Notes: generated by a model from the sequence alone, not told the origin. A DNA stretch of 64,000 nt from Methanothermus fervidus DSM 2088 (GCA_000166095.1 CP002278.1:1179343-1243342); one strand, 5' to 3'; positions 39,989 to 48,910 are shown, numbered from the stretch's first letter. Program-made: numbers and translations.

Positions 39989-40062
39989 TCCCGGCTGCCG
40001 GATTTGAACCGGCGACCCGCGGATCTACAGTCCGCCGCTCTACCAGACTGAGCTAAGCCGGG
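39989..40062 (-). tRNA. tRNA-Tyr (anticodon GTA)
   Basis: A 74-base cloverleaf on the minus strand. The acceptor stem is CCCGGCT/AGCCGGG with discriminator A. The D arm is GCTCAGTCTGGTAGAGC, the anticodon loop is CTGTAGA with GTA, and the T arm is GCCGGTTCAAATCCGGC. The first pair is C1-G72, the archaeal tRNA-Tyr identity element. There is no intron and CCA is not encoded. The stems are nearly all G-C, unlike the AT-rich surroundings. Confidence 0.98.
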
Positions 40063-40096
40063 ATATCTTTACTCACAAGATATTATAAAAAAGTTC

Positions 40097-40107
40097 TTAT
40101 ATATAAA
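40097..40107 (-). promoter_or_regulatory. TATA box for tRNA-Tyr
   Basis: TTATATATAAG, read within AAATTTATATATAAGAA on the minus strand, is the only TATA box between the GGDEF-like gene and the tRNA. It lies 35-45 bases before the mature 5' end, leaving a 5' leader of about 10-15 bases. T-rich sequence after the tRNA (39965-39988, minus strand) would terminate it. Confidence 0.55.
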
Positions 40108-40116
40108 TTTTTCTGT

Positions 40117-41307
40117 TCATGTAATCAATGCATAAATCAATGACAATATTATTGCTATAACACCTAATTCCCATCTTCCAATTTGCCATCCAATAAAAGT
40201 CATTAAAAAGACAAAAATAAAAATCAAAATTCCTTCTCCCTTCCTATTCAATGCAAAATTTATTAAAGTTCTAGTGAAATCTGAAGGAATAAAATAAGCA
40301 TAAGTACCATTTGCAAGATTAAAAACTACTGTAGAGCTTGGATGCCAAAACTTTACATCATCAGATAAATATGCATTTTCACCAGCTTCTTTCCTAGTTT
40401 TACCTACTCCAGCCCTTATTTTAACATCGTTTACTTGACTTTCCCAAATTGCTTCTAATATTGCTTGTAATGCTAAATCTTTTGTTGGCATACTTGCAAC
40501 CAAATCATCGCCACCTTTACGATAACCTTCTATTTTTCCTTCTCGTTCTTCGATTCTTTTCTTTATTTTTTCCATCACTAAACTTAAAAAGTCTCTACCA
40601 TATTTCTCAATAAATTTTGTGGAATTTATTACATCAAGAAAAAGATAATTGCCATGAGTAGAATATGTTTCACCAATTTTTGAAATTTTTGATGGAAAGA
40701 GAAGTGCAAATTCCCCACCAAATTTTGTAAAAGCCACTCCTGGTATTTCACCGACTTCATTAGTTAACTTTATAGCTCTTTCTACAGCTGCTGCAGCGGT
40801 CATTCCTACGGCAGCCCGCACATTTAAATTTTTCTCACCACCCAATGCTATAAGCTTTATTGCTATTTTTATTGCTTCATTTTTTGATATTAATCTTGCT
40901 AATATTTCATTAGGACCTTTTTCTACAATTTCTCCTCCTTCATTTTTGATTGTATCAATAAATTCATTCACATCAGCTTTTTCTGGAAGTTCAACATATA
41001 GATATCTATCACTGCCAACAATTATATCACTTAAAAGTGCACGTTCATTTATATCTTTCTCAGGTTTTTTTAATTCAACAAATCTACCATTTCGAGGCAA
41101 AGCAAAATTTAGTTCTTCAACTAAACTTTCAAATATGCTATTAGAATCAATTTTTGCCTTTTTAAGTTCTATCAACATAGTTTTTGTATCGTTCATCATT
41201 TTAACATATTTTTCTTCGTCTTCTGTAGTTGGACGATAATCAGTCCCAATACTAATAATCCTTTTTCCAATAAAAAAACTTAAAATAAAGCGTAGGATCC
41301 TACCCAT
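40117..41307 (-). CDS. Membrane-anchored GGDEF/palm-domain (nucleotidyl cyclase-like) protein
   Basis: A 396-residue protein. Residues 219-335 look like a GGDEF-type palm domain: LFLDVINSTKFIEKYGRDFL (metal Asp at 225), YRKGGDDLVASMP (GGDD at 265-268) and KIRAGVGKTRKEAGENAY. Residues 100-205 seem a degenerate first copy, with GPNEILARL and NVRAAVGMTAAAAVERA. This tandem palm layout recalls archaeal GTP cyclohydrolase III. Two C-terminal membrane helices (about 360-376 and 380-395) anchor it. No other sensor domain is seen. It follows the NYN nuclease gene directly, sharing a GGAGG site. The product of any reaction is unknown. Confidence 0.7.
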   Translation of the reverse strand: MGRILRFILSFFIGKRIISIGTDYRPTTEDEEKYVKMMNDTKTMLIELKKAKIDSNSIFESLVEELNFALPRNGRFVELKKPEKDINERALLSDIIVGSDRYLYVELPEKADVNEFIDTIKNEGGEIVEKGPNEILARLISKNEAIKIAIKLIALGGEKNLNVRAAVGMTAAAAVERAIKLTNEVGEIPGVAFTKFGGEFALLFPSKISKIGETYSTHGNYLFLDVINSTKFIEKYGRDFLSLVMEKIKKRIEEREGKIEGYRKGGDDLVASMPTKDLALQAILEAIWESQVNDVKIRAGVGKTRKEAGENAYLSDDVKFWHPSSTVVFNLANGTYAYFIPSDFTRTLINFALNRKGEGILIFIFVFLMTFIGWQIGRWELGVIAIILSLIYALIT

Positions 41308-42309
41308 CTACTTTTGTCCTCCTTTTTCCAATGTAACCTCAAATTCACCAGGATTTTCAAGTAATACACTAGGTCTCACAGCAACTATTGGAAATCTCCA
41401 ACTACCAATTCTTGCGGCAATTGTACTTGCTATATTCCTGGAATTCCTTTTTACCAAAGCATAATCATGATTATTAACTGTTATATTGACATTGTATGGT
41501 GATTCTTCCATTACATCTTCTGAAGGCAACACATTTAATTCAAAATGGTTTTTCCGCATGAAAATATCATTTCTAACAGCTACAAGTGGACTATATTCTA
41601 ATTCTAAATTATCTCTGACAGTTACAGCTATGTTGCCAGCATATTTAACAACTTTTTTATAATCTTGTGGATTAACAAGAACAAATATTATATAGTTTCC
41701 TTCTTCAATATTTTCAACCATCTCTAGAACATTTTTTAAGACAGGAATTTTCATGAACACTTCTTCAACTTTTGACTCTAATCCTTCCTCATAAACCTTA
41801 ATTCTACTTATAGCTTCTTTAGCTATTGCTATGCCACTAAGCTTTTTCCCATGTCTTACATTATAGTAATCAAAACCTTTGTCTTTAAATTTGTTTAAAG
41901 CATCTAAAGTGATTTCTTTTATTATGTCTTTGACCTTCCTTACTTTTGGAATCTTTCCAATTACTATTTTATTATTTTCAAATGTGTAGGGAACTCTTCT
42001 ACTATCAATATTTTTAAATTCATCTCTAAACTCTCTAAAATTGTCATTTGACAATATTTTTGCATCTTCTTCTTCTGCCAACTTTAAAATATAATGATCT
42101 GCATTTGTACCTGCAGGTACTTCCTTAATTATCCCCTTTTTTATGTATTCCTTATATTTCTCTTCATCATCAATCTTATGTTTCAAAGAAGCGTCAGCAA
42201 CGACTATCGGTTTAAAACCAAGTTTTTTTACAGCCTTTATAGCTTCGATAATTCTTTTCATTATCGCCTTATTCTGATGGTGGGCAATATTTGATGCATC
42301 TATAATCAT
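41308..42309 (-). CDS. NYN/Zc3h12a-type ribonuclease with duplicated C-terminal module
   Basis: The N-terminal 110 residues match the Zc3h12a-like (Regnase) PIN/NYN nuclease fold: MIIDASNIAHH, VVADASLKH, GTNADHYILKLA and ILSNDNFREF supply the expected acidic residues. A helical middle (about 120-185) follows. Then come two repeats of about 52 residues (near 209-262 and 278-329), each with DY, a (G/S)xNIAxT segment and P(L/I)VAVR. The start ATG 42309 lies 9 bases after GGTGAT formed by the upstream stop; ATG 42327 is upstream. An RNase role is inferred. Confidence 0.72.
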   Translation of the reverse strand: MIIDASNIAHHQNKAIMKRIIEAIKAVKKLGFKPIVVADASLKHKIDDEEKYKEYIKKGIIKEVPAGTNADHYILKLAEEEDAKILSNDNFREFRDEFKNIDSRRVPYTFENNKIVIGKIPKVRKVKDIIKEITLDALNKFKDKGFDYYNVRHGKKLSGIAIAKEAISRIKVYEEGLESKVEEVFMKIPVLKNVLEMVENIEEGNYIIFVLVNPQDYKKVVKYAGNIAVTVRDNLELEYSPLVAVRNDIFMRKNHFELNVLPSEDVMEESPYNVNITVNNHDYALVKRNSRNIASTIAARIGSWRFPIVAVRPSVLLENPGEFEVTLEKGGQK

Positions 42310-42319
42310 TTTCAATGGA

Positions 42320-43063
42320 TCACCCATTTTTTCTTTTATATTTACCTAATATTTTCATTTTTCCTTCTACTTCACATAATTTTACTTTTATTTCTTTCTC
42401 ATTCACCAAATACACATTATAACTATTTGGATTTTTTGCTCTAAGTGATGGAGATGAAACTGTACCTGCAGTTGCAAAAACACAACCTTCTAAATTCCAT
42501 GAATATGGTACATGTCTATGTCCACAAACAACAAGATCCACATCGTATTTAACTAAAGATTCTAGAATATCACCAGCGTCAAGAAGTACATTTCTTTCTC
42601 GTCCTGTTTTTGGAACGGGGATGATATGATGATGCAAGGCTACAATTTTGAATTTATTTTTTGCTTTTTTCAATTCTTTTTCAAGCCATTTTTGCTGTTC
42701 TCTTCCTATCTTTCCACAATCTAAATCAGGTTCACTACTGTCAAGTCCAATAACAACAAACTTTTTATTCTTATTTTTAAGAACACCTGATCTTGGACCA
42801 ATAACTTCTTCAAATACTTCATAACCTACGTGTCTAGCATCATGATTTCCTGGTACAGTTATAGTAGGTATAATCTCTGAAATTTCATCTAAATATTTTT
42901 TTGCTTCTATAAATTCCTGATAATAACCATTGTTTGTTATATCTCCACTTACAATAACTACATCAGGGCGGATGTTTTTAACCTGGTTCAGAGCTTTTTT
43001 TAATAATTTTTCCTTAAATTTGAATTCACCCACATGAAAATCTGAAAGGTGGGCAATTATCAA
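42320..43063 (-). CDS. CpdA-like metallophosphoesterase
   Basis: A 247-residue calcineurin-like phosphoesterase of the class III cyclic nucleotide phosphodiesterase type. Metal motifs in order are HLSDFHVG, VIVSGDITNNG, PGNHDARH, ALHHHIIP and VCGHRHVP. Relatives hydrolyse cAMP or other phosphodiesters. Translation probably starts at TTG 43063, just after the NAC stop, with GAGG upstream. It precedes the nuclease and GGDEF-like genes in the same direction. Confidence 0.88.
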   Translation of the reverse strand: MIIAHLSDFHVGEFKFKEKLLKKALNQVKNIRPDVVIVSGDITNNGYYQEFIEAKKYLDEISEIIPTITVPGNHDARHVGYEVFEEVIGPRSGVLKNKNKKFVVIGLDSSEPDLDCGKIGREQQKWLEKELKKAKNKFKIVALHHHIIPVPKTGRERNVLLDAGDILESLVKYDVDLVVCGHRHVPYSWNLEGCVFATAGTVSSPSLRAKNPNSYNVYLVNEKEIKVKLCEVEGKMKILGKYKRKNG

Positions 43064-43405
43064 TTAACTCAGCCTCATAATTGCTTCTGCGATGTCACCA
43101 TTACTTTCTTTTAAGGCTTTTTCAGCCTCATCCCTACTAACTCCTGTTTGTTCCATAACAAGCTTAATATCTTCTTCAGGTATTTTTTCCTCAACTTTTC
43201 TTTCTTCAACTTTACCAGTCACTTGATATGTCTTTTGACCCATTAGATCCATCAAAGTTACACTGGGATTCTTTATAACAAGCTCTTTGTCATTCATTTT
43301 AATAATAACTTCATTAACACCTTTTAATTCTTCCATTTTCATTCCCATTTGCTTCATAACTTTTTGCATACGTCTCAACTGTCTTGGATCCATACCAGGT
43401 ATCAT
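43064..43405 (-). CDS. nac: Nascent polypeptide-associated complex protein (archaeal NAC)
   Basis: A 113-residue ribosome-associated chaperone. It has the N-terminal MIPGMDPRQLRRMQKVMKQ, the NAC barrel with IKNPSVTLMDLMGQKTYQV, and a C-terminal UBA domain (EDIKLVMEQTGVSRDEAEKA). It matches the homodimeric archaeal NAC known structurally from Methanothermobacter. It overlaps tgtA by 4 bases. Confidence 0.97.
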   Translation of the reverse strand: MIPGMDPRQLRRMQKVMKQMGMKMEELKGVNEVIIKMNDKELVIKNPSVTLMDLMGQKTYQVTGKVEERKVEEKIPEEDIKLVMEQTGVSRDEAEKALKESNGDIAEAIMRLS

Positions 43406-45366
43406 TCACTCCACTCCTTTCTATTTTTTACAGCCACTCCTCTCTCAAACTCCATCATTTCATAGCTAGATAATACAGCTTTACCAAATGCGATTAATTC
43501 ATCATCCTTATTAACAACTAAAACTTCGTCATTTGCTCTTATCTTTTTATCACAATCTATAATAAATTTGGCAAATACATTTCTACCAGCTTTTACGAAT
43601 GGTTCTGCTTCCTCATTAACAACGACTCTATTTAATGGATATTCTCTATTTTCATGTAATTTTTTTGCTCCATCCCAAGTTAGTATTATAAACCCATCTG
43701 GTGGTCGTATAGTAGCTAAAAGAACATCGTCTTCATAAATATACCTTATTCTCCCAGTTTTTCTACTTCTCAACACTCTAATATTTCCATTAAATAAGGC
43801 TTCTCCACTTCCTTCACCAAATTGATAATCAGCCATTAATTTTACTATTTCTAGATCTTCAATTTTTGTTTCTATTTCTATATCATCTCTGTATTTATTT
43901 GATAAACCAAGATCAAATCTTTCATTTACAAGTTCATTGACAAGAACTTCTTCATATTCTTCAAACAAATCCTCAATTTTTTTAATTAAAAATTCTTTCA
44001 TCTCTAAATCATAATTTTTTGGAACTTCGCATTGAGCAAGAGGATATAATTCATCTACGCCTAGAGGAATTATACAAAATGGAACATCCACAACAAAAAA
44101 TTGGGATTCTTCTATAGGTTTACTAGAATTTCCTATACGATAGAATCCTTTAATTTTCTTAGGAATATTTCTATTGTATGGTTTACCATAAGAAGGTAAC
44201 AATATTGCCCTACTCCTTTTTGGTAATTGTTTAATTTTTTTAAAATGACGATATATTTCCACACGTCTTAAACTTTCAGGGCCTAAGTAAAAGAATGCTG
44301 AAGGTTTTGTTACAGGATCATATTTTTCTATAAATTTTTTATATTTAAGAAGTTCTCTATAAGCATCTAAAAGTGTTGGATGAGATCTACATCTTTTTTC
44401 AACAAGTTCCATCAATGATCCATCATATATTGCCTGCCTAACTCTTCTCATCTCACTAAAACTTACATAAAGATTATGTTGAGATATCAATTTATATCTT
44501 TCATCTTTTTCCATTCTCCTCAATTCCTCAGGCGTATATTCTAGACATATTGGACATGTGCATGGCATTTCTTGTAAATCTTGGAGTTTATAAGTTCCAT
44601 GTGGACTTAAAAATCTATCATCTTGTGCATATAACATATAAGCGGCTGAATCAAATAAATCACAGCCCATAGCTACCATCAATGCAAATAACATTGGATG
44701 CCCAGCACCCATAAGATGTATAGGACGAGAACGTGGTAAATGTTGAACTGAAGACATGACTATATTTACTATTGTTCTGTAATCATAAGATTCAAGTAGT
44801 GGAACAACAGCGCCTATTGGATGCACATCAAAAGAATATTTACTTAATTCCTTTGCACAACGGGCTCTAAGGTCAGGATATGTTGATCCTTGTACTACAG
44901 CATTAAGTAGCATATCTTTCCTATAATCTAAAGATTCTATAGCTCTTTTAATTGTTATGTCTAATTCTTCTTCTGCTCTTTTTCTACTAACATATGGTGG
45001 TGTGGGTATATCTAATGAAGTTCCAATATCTGAACCTATTTTTTCTTGGAACTCAATTATTTCTTTATTACTAACATCAATATCTCCATATTTAGAAAGT
45101 TGGAAAGAACCTGAATCAGTCATTACAACTCCATCAAAATCTATTAATTTATGTACACCTTTTTTAATTGCTTCTTCTCTAAGTTCTTCATCTCTGTAGA
45201 TTATATATGCGTTAGTAATGACTATCTCTTTGTTAAATTTTTTTATGTCAAATTCTTGTTTTTTTGGATGAATAACTGGCATTAAGGTAGGGGTTTGAAC
45301 TTTTTTATTTTTCACTGTAAATATGCCAATTCTTCCAAGTCCATCTTTTCTCTTTATTTCAAACAT
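43402..45366 (-). CDS. tgtA: tRNA-guanine(15) transglycosylase (archaeosine synthesis)
   Basis: A 654-residue enzyme that replaces G15 of tRNA with preQ0 on the way to archaeosine. The catalytic TIM barrel (about 1-330) has MTDSGSFQLSKYG (active-site Asp), LDIPTPPY, HLMGAGHPM and zinc ligands in CTCPICLEY. Accessory domains follow and a C-terminal PUA domain (about 575-650) binds tRNA. The length is normal for archaea. The ATG follows AGGTGAC. Confidence 0.97.
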   Translation of the reverse strand: MFEIKRKDGLGRIGIFTVKNKKVQTPTLMPVIHPKKQEFDIKKFNKEIVITNAYIIYRDEELREEAIKKGVHKLIDFDGVVMTDSGSFQLSKYGDIDVSNKEIIEFQEKIGSDIGTSLDIPTPPYVSRKRAEEELDITIKRAIESLDYRKDMLLNAVVQGSTYPDLRARCAKELSKYSFDVHPIGAVVPLLESYDYRTIVNIVMSSVQHLPRSRPIHLMGAGHPMLFALMVAMGCDLFDSAAYMLYAQDDRFLSPHGTYKLQDLQEMPCTCPICLEYTPEELRRMEKDERYKLISQHNLYVSFSEMRRVRQAIYDGSLMELVEKRCRSHPTLLDAYRELLKYKKFIEKYDPVTKPSAFFYLGPESLRRVEIYRHFKKIKQLPKRSRAILLPSYGKPYNRNIPKKIKGFYRIGNSSKPIEESQFFVVDVPFCIIPLGVDELYPLAQCEVPKNYDLEMKEFLIKKIEDLFEEYEEVLVNELVNERFDLGLSNKYRDDIEIETKIEDLEIVKLMADYQFGEGSGEALFNGNIRVLRSRKTGRIRYIYEDDVLLATIRPPDGFIILTWDGAKKLHENREYPLNRVVVNEEAEPFVKAGRNVFAKFIIDCDKKIRANDEVLVVNKDDELIAFGKAVLSSYEMMEFERGVAVKNRKEWSE

Positions 45367-45377
45367 ATAAATGTCAC

Positions 45378-46511
45378 CTATTGAATGGTTTCTTTAATTT
45401 TTTTCAAGCGCTTACGCATCATCAATATTCTTTCCCTAGAATTCTTTGGACGTGGTTCATTACAACCACAGATACATTTATCAAACTGTGGACATACAAT
45501 ATACTTGGCCTCATAACTATTTATCTCAATCCCAAATTTCTGTGCATTTTTAATAGCCCTTGTATTTGCCTCAGCTTTCCCTAAATACAATGGAGTTCTA
45601 GCTGAGGAGGATAAATATTCCTTATGTCTTGCCTTCTTTCTTTCAATTTTTCTTCTCTTTAAAATTTTTTCTGCAGGATCATTTAAATTTGGATCTCTAA
45701 ATGGTATTCCCACATCACTTAAGGCTATCATTCTTTCATCATCAACATTAAGTTGTTTTTTTATGAGGGAAGGATTTGGGGATGCTATAGTCCCTCCACG
45801 TTTTCTACCAAATATAGGACCTTCCCCTATATAAAATCCCACTTCAATCATCCCAGATCTTACTGGAGCAGCAGATGTATAAGTTGTTAAAATACTATTT
45901 TTATTCATAACCCTAATAACTTCATTGAAAAATTCAACAGTGTATAATTCTGGAGATCTTAAAGGACTATAAGCATCTAAAAATACCACATCATAATAAT
46001 CAGATTTTAAATTTTTTATAACATCTCTTGCATCATTACAGAATACATTAATTTTTATGTTTTTTCTCTTGTCTTTTGTTTTGTTGTCAATTTTTTTCAA
46101 TACTCCCTCTTCATAAAGTTTCTTTTTATATACAGTTTTAATAAGCTTGTGAGAATCTATGGGACTTGGTATTAACGTTGCTAACAATAATACTTCTTTT
46201 GATATTTCAATCATGTCTATTTTTAAATTATTTTTCTTTTTATGAATTAATGCAGCAGAATTATAACCCAATCCTGAACATATGTCCAAAACTTTGAGTT
46301 TTTCTTTTTTTAATACTTCAATAGGTTTAACAAATTTTTCAAATGATTCTGTAATTGCACCATGGATTGTATGCATCGTTTCATTAAAATTAGATTTAAC
46401 TGTATATGAACCATCTTTAGTCTTAATTAAATATTTCATTAATTTACCTTTGACGTTGTAACCTTCTAGATACTTCTTCAGTAATTTGGAGACTCTACTG
46501 TCTAATTTCAT
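45378..46511 (-). CDS. MnmC-like SAM-dependent methyltransferase
   Basis: A 377-residue protein with a Rossmann methyltransferase core (about 85-235): VLDICSGLGYNSAALI, DMIEIS, VFCNDARDVI and VVFLDAYSPLRSPELYT. This is the DUF752/MnmC pattern of wobble-uridine modification. The C-terminal region is basic and ends with a Cys cluster (CPQFDKCICGC) that could bind a metal or Fe-S cluster. It lies 11 bases upstream of tgtA in the same direction, which supports a tRNA-modification role. The exact reaction is unknown. Confidence 0.8.
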   Translation of the reverse strand: MKLDSRVSKLLKKYLEGYNVKGKLMKYLIKTKDGSYTVKSNFNETMHTIHGAITESFEKFVKPIEVLKKEKLKVLDICSGLGYNSAALIHKKKNNLKIDMIEISKEVLLLATLIPSPIDSHKLIKTVYKKKLYEEGVLKKIDNKTKDKRKNIKINVFCNDARDVIKNLKSDYYDVVFLDAYSPLRSPELYTVEFFNEVIRVMNKNSILTTYTSAAPVRSGMIEVGFYIGEGPIFGRKRGGTIASPNPSLIKKQLNVDDERMIALSDVGIPFRDPNLNDPAEKILKRRKIERKKARHKEYLSSSARTPLYLGKAEANTRAIKNAQKFGIEINSYEAKYIVCPQFDKCICGCNEPRPKNSRERILMMRKRLKKIKETIQ

Positions 46512-46661
46512 ATTTGTACCATAATTTTGTTAAAATTAGAGATTAATCAGTATTTCTTTTTCATCATCAAAATTCAGATAGCGAAATGTTCATCATGCTA
46601 TTATAGTTTATATTAGTGAATTAATAATATTTTTTCAAATAAAACTTTTTTGGGGATTATA

Positions 46662-47357
46662 GTGATAATTTCTCATTTTTCAGTAAGTGACAAGATAACA
46701 ATTTTAGTTGCTAGATGTAATTTTAAATGTAAATATTGTTTTTTCAAACCTTTTAGAGAGATAGATATAGATGTAGAAAAATTAATAAAAATCACTAAAA
46801 AATTAAGAAAGCAATTTAAATTAAATAAAATCATGATTGCAGGTGGAGAACCTACTTTGGAAAAGGACCTGCCTGAATTTGTAAAATTATTAAAAGAGAA
46901 TAATTTTTATGTTATAATTTCAACTAACGGATATTATTTATGTGAAATGTTGCATAAACTAGAGGCAGATGAAATTCATATTGATTTAAAAGCATTGGAT
47001 AACAAGATTCATAAAAAGTTAACAGGCTCATCAAACAAAAAAATTTTGAAATGCATTGAATACATAGGACTAAGAAAAAATAGGCTACCTTTTAGAGTAG
47101 AAGTATGTACTGTGTATATTCCTGGAATTGTTGAAATCAATGAAATAAGAAATATAGCTAAATTTCTTAGTAAGTGGGATTTACACTATAGGATAACTGG
47201 TCATGTGCCAGTTACTTTAAATGTTCGTAGGCCTACTAGAGATGAATTATTATTTGCTAAAAAGGAAGCTTGTAAATACCTATCTAATGTTACGTCTTCA
47301 CTAGATTTTAAAAGACATAAACCTTCACAAATCAAGATTAATCCTGAGGAGTTGTGA
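46662..47357 (+). CDS. Radical SAM protein
   Basis: A 231-residue compact radical SAM enzyme. The cluster motif CNFKCKYC lies near residue 19, followed by IMIAGGEPTLEKDL (SAM-binding GGE). The rest is a partial TIM barrel with VIISTNGYYL and EIHIDLKALD. It resembles pyruvate-formate-lyase-activating-type proteins, but no glycyl radical enzyme is nearby. GTG 46662 is chosen because GGGG sits 6 bases upstream; a TATA-like box lies at 46606-46615. The 3' end overlaps the DUF211 gene by 20 bases. Confidence 0.82.
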   Translation: MIISHFSVSDKITILVARCNFKCKYCFFKPFREIDIDVEKLIKITKKLRKQFKLNKIMIAGGEPTLEKDLPEFVKLLKENNFYVIISTNGYYLCEMLHKLEADEIHIDLKALDNKIHKKLTGSSNKKILKCIEYIGLRKNRLPFRVEVCTVYIPGIVEINEIRNIAKFLSKWDLHYRITGHVPVTLNVRRPTRDELLFAKKEACKYLSNVTSSLDFKRHKPSQIKINPEEL

Positions 47358-47628
47358 CTCTTTCAATAATTCTTTTACCTGCCACTACTTCGTCTACACT
47401 TTGAATTGATGCACCATATTCACTTATTGCATTTGTTATTTTTTTGTAGTTTAAATCATTTCCCTGTATTGTTACTTTTATTGTTTCTGTGTCTTTATCA
47501 ACTTCCATAAGGCTTATATTTACGCCTTCTACTCCTTCAACCTTACTGAGATGTTTTGCAAAAACAGGAAGGGCTGGTTCATGGGGCTTAAGAACATCTA
47601 AAACTATCCGTATTAGACCTTTACTCAC
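47338..47628 (-). CDS. DUF211 family protein
   Basis: A protein of about 96 residues with a ferredoxin-like fold pattern: KGLIRIVLDVLKPHEPALP, VEGVEGVNISLMEVDKDTE and VTIQGNDLNYKKITNAI. The family occurs in many archaea and has no known function; solved structures show possible metal binding. The GTG at 47628 lies 9 bases after a GGGAGGT site; an ATG at 47646 overlaps that site. The 114-base gap to the left holds only A/T-rich sequence. Confidence 0.88.
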   Translation of the reverse strand: MSKGLIRIVLDVLKPHEPALPVFAKHLSKVEGVEGVNISLMEVDKDTETIKVTIQGNDLNYKKITNAISEYGASIQSVDEVVAGKRIIERVTTPQD

Positions 47629-47760
47629 TTTCGGATTACCTCCCATAGAAGATTCTTTTTGGATATTATACTTTGTAACTATTGTCTATTATCGTTTTCC
47701 AATATATAAATATTTTTTGTTTTTAGATTTGTTAGTGAGGAAATTTATGATCTCAAAAAT

Positions 47761-48513
47761 TCAATTAATGAATTTTACATATTTAAGAAGATCAATTGCA
47801 TTTTTAACCTCAGATTCTAAATTTAAAGATAGATATGCTTTTTTACCCAATGAAAAACTTGAGGATAATATCATTTGTTTTTTGCCAATTAATTCAACCC
47901 CATTGACTGGTGTATGACCTACAACCATTGCATTACATCCAACTTTCTCTAGAAATCTATCTATATCAGAAAGTGAGTAATCACCATATCTATTCCAAAT
48001 TAATTCATATAAGATGGGATCATCATAATCTTTAACTTTCATAATATCTTCAATACTTTCTATATATCTAGAAGGACCTGCATGGGAAATAAATACTTTG
48101 TTAGAGGTCCTAACAGCTAAATGAAATTTCTTAAAAAATGTTTTAAACTCATCTAATATTTCTTTCCATCCATCTCCAAATTTACTTTTCAATAATCTTT
48201 CAAACATTATTGTGAGATTTATACCACCTTTGTAGATGGGAATTCCTGTAATCACAGACCATTCATGATTACCAAGTAGAAGATATATATTTTTTTCGCT
48301 CTTAAGTAAGTCTCGAACTTTGTATATAATTTCGACAGATCCATCTTCCTTTAAATCCATTGCATGGATTAGATCACCTGTAAATACAAAATATTCGTGC
48401 TCACCACTTTCCCAAATTTTAATATATTTATTAAAATCTTTTAAATTTCCATGAATATCAGTAACTACTAAAAGCTTACCATTATTTGATAATTCAATTA
48501 GAGGATCTTTCAT
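47761..48513 (-). CDS. Ser/Thr protein phosphatase-like metallophosphoesterase
   Basis: A 250-residue PPP-type phosphoesterase. Metal-binding motifs are VVTDIHGN, VFTGDLIHAMD, LLGNHEW, FISHAGPS and VVGHTPVNG. It resembles bacterial/archaeal PrpA-type or symmetrical Ap4A hydrolase-like enzymes, and the substrate is unknown. ATG 48513 follows AGGTG inside the RDD gene, so the two are coupled. Confidence 0.87.
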   Translation of the reverse strand: MKDPLIELSNNGKLLVVTDIHGNLKDFNKYIKIWESGEHEYFVFTGDLIHAMDLKEDGSVEIIYKVRDLLKSEKNIYLLLGNHEWSVITGIPIYKGGINLTIMFERLLKSKFGDGWKEILDEFKTFFKKFHLAVRTSNKVFISHAGPSRYIESIEDIMKVKDYDDPILYELIWNRYGDYSLSDIDRFLEKVGCNAMVVGHTPVNGVELIGKKQMILSSSFSLGKKAYLSLNLESEVKNAIDLLKYVKFIN

Positions 48514-48901
48514 CAATACACCTTACTTCAGTTTTTGAAATTTCATCTAAAATTCTTATTGATTTTGATTTAACAATCCAAGCAATAATAACGTCAAAAA
48601 TTACTGGAAACCACAAAATCTTTGAAATGTTTCGCAACAATGTTTGTTTGTAAGTTAAATCTTTTTCTTTAGATACAACCTCTAAATTTTGTAAATTTTT
48701 TCCAATAGTTTTGCCAAAATTTTTTTCAAAATATGTAAAGTATGCTAGCGTTATCGCTATCAATACTACAATCCAATAGTTATATATGGGATAAAGTTTG
48801 GATGCTACAATCAATGGGTAAAATATTAGAGCTAGTAGCCATACTATTATTGTAACAAATACTGCATCAATTACAAATGCAATAAATCTTTTTTTATACA
48901 T
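48494..48901 (-). CDS. RDD family membrane protein
   Basis: A 135-residue protein with three membrane helices: about 9-36, 42-58 and 96-115. The N-terminus KRFIAFVIDAVFVT fits the RDD pattern (R and D in the first helix), and FGKTIGKNLQNLEVV is the conserved loop after helix 2. The role is unknown. It overlaps the phosphatase start by 20 bases. Confidence 0.82.
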   Translation of the reverse strand: MYKKRFIAFVIDAVFVTIIVWLLALIFYPLIVASKLYPIYNYWIVVLIAITLAYFTYFEKNFGKTIGKNLQNLEVVSKEKDLTYKQTLLRNISKILWFPVIFDVIIAWIVKSKSIRILDEISKTEVRCIDERSSN

Positions 48902-48910
48902 TTTTGAACC

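Noticed and set aside
43402-45366. tgtA as a bacterial-type queuosine enzyme
   Set aside because: The length, accessory domains and C-terminal PUA domain fit the archaeal position-15 enzyme.
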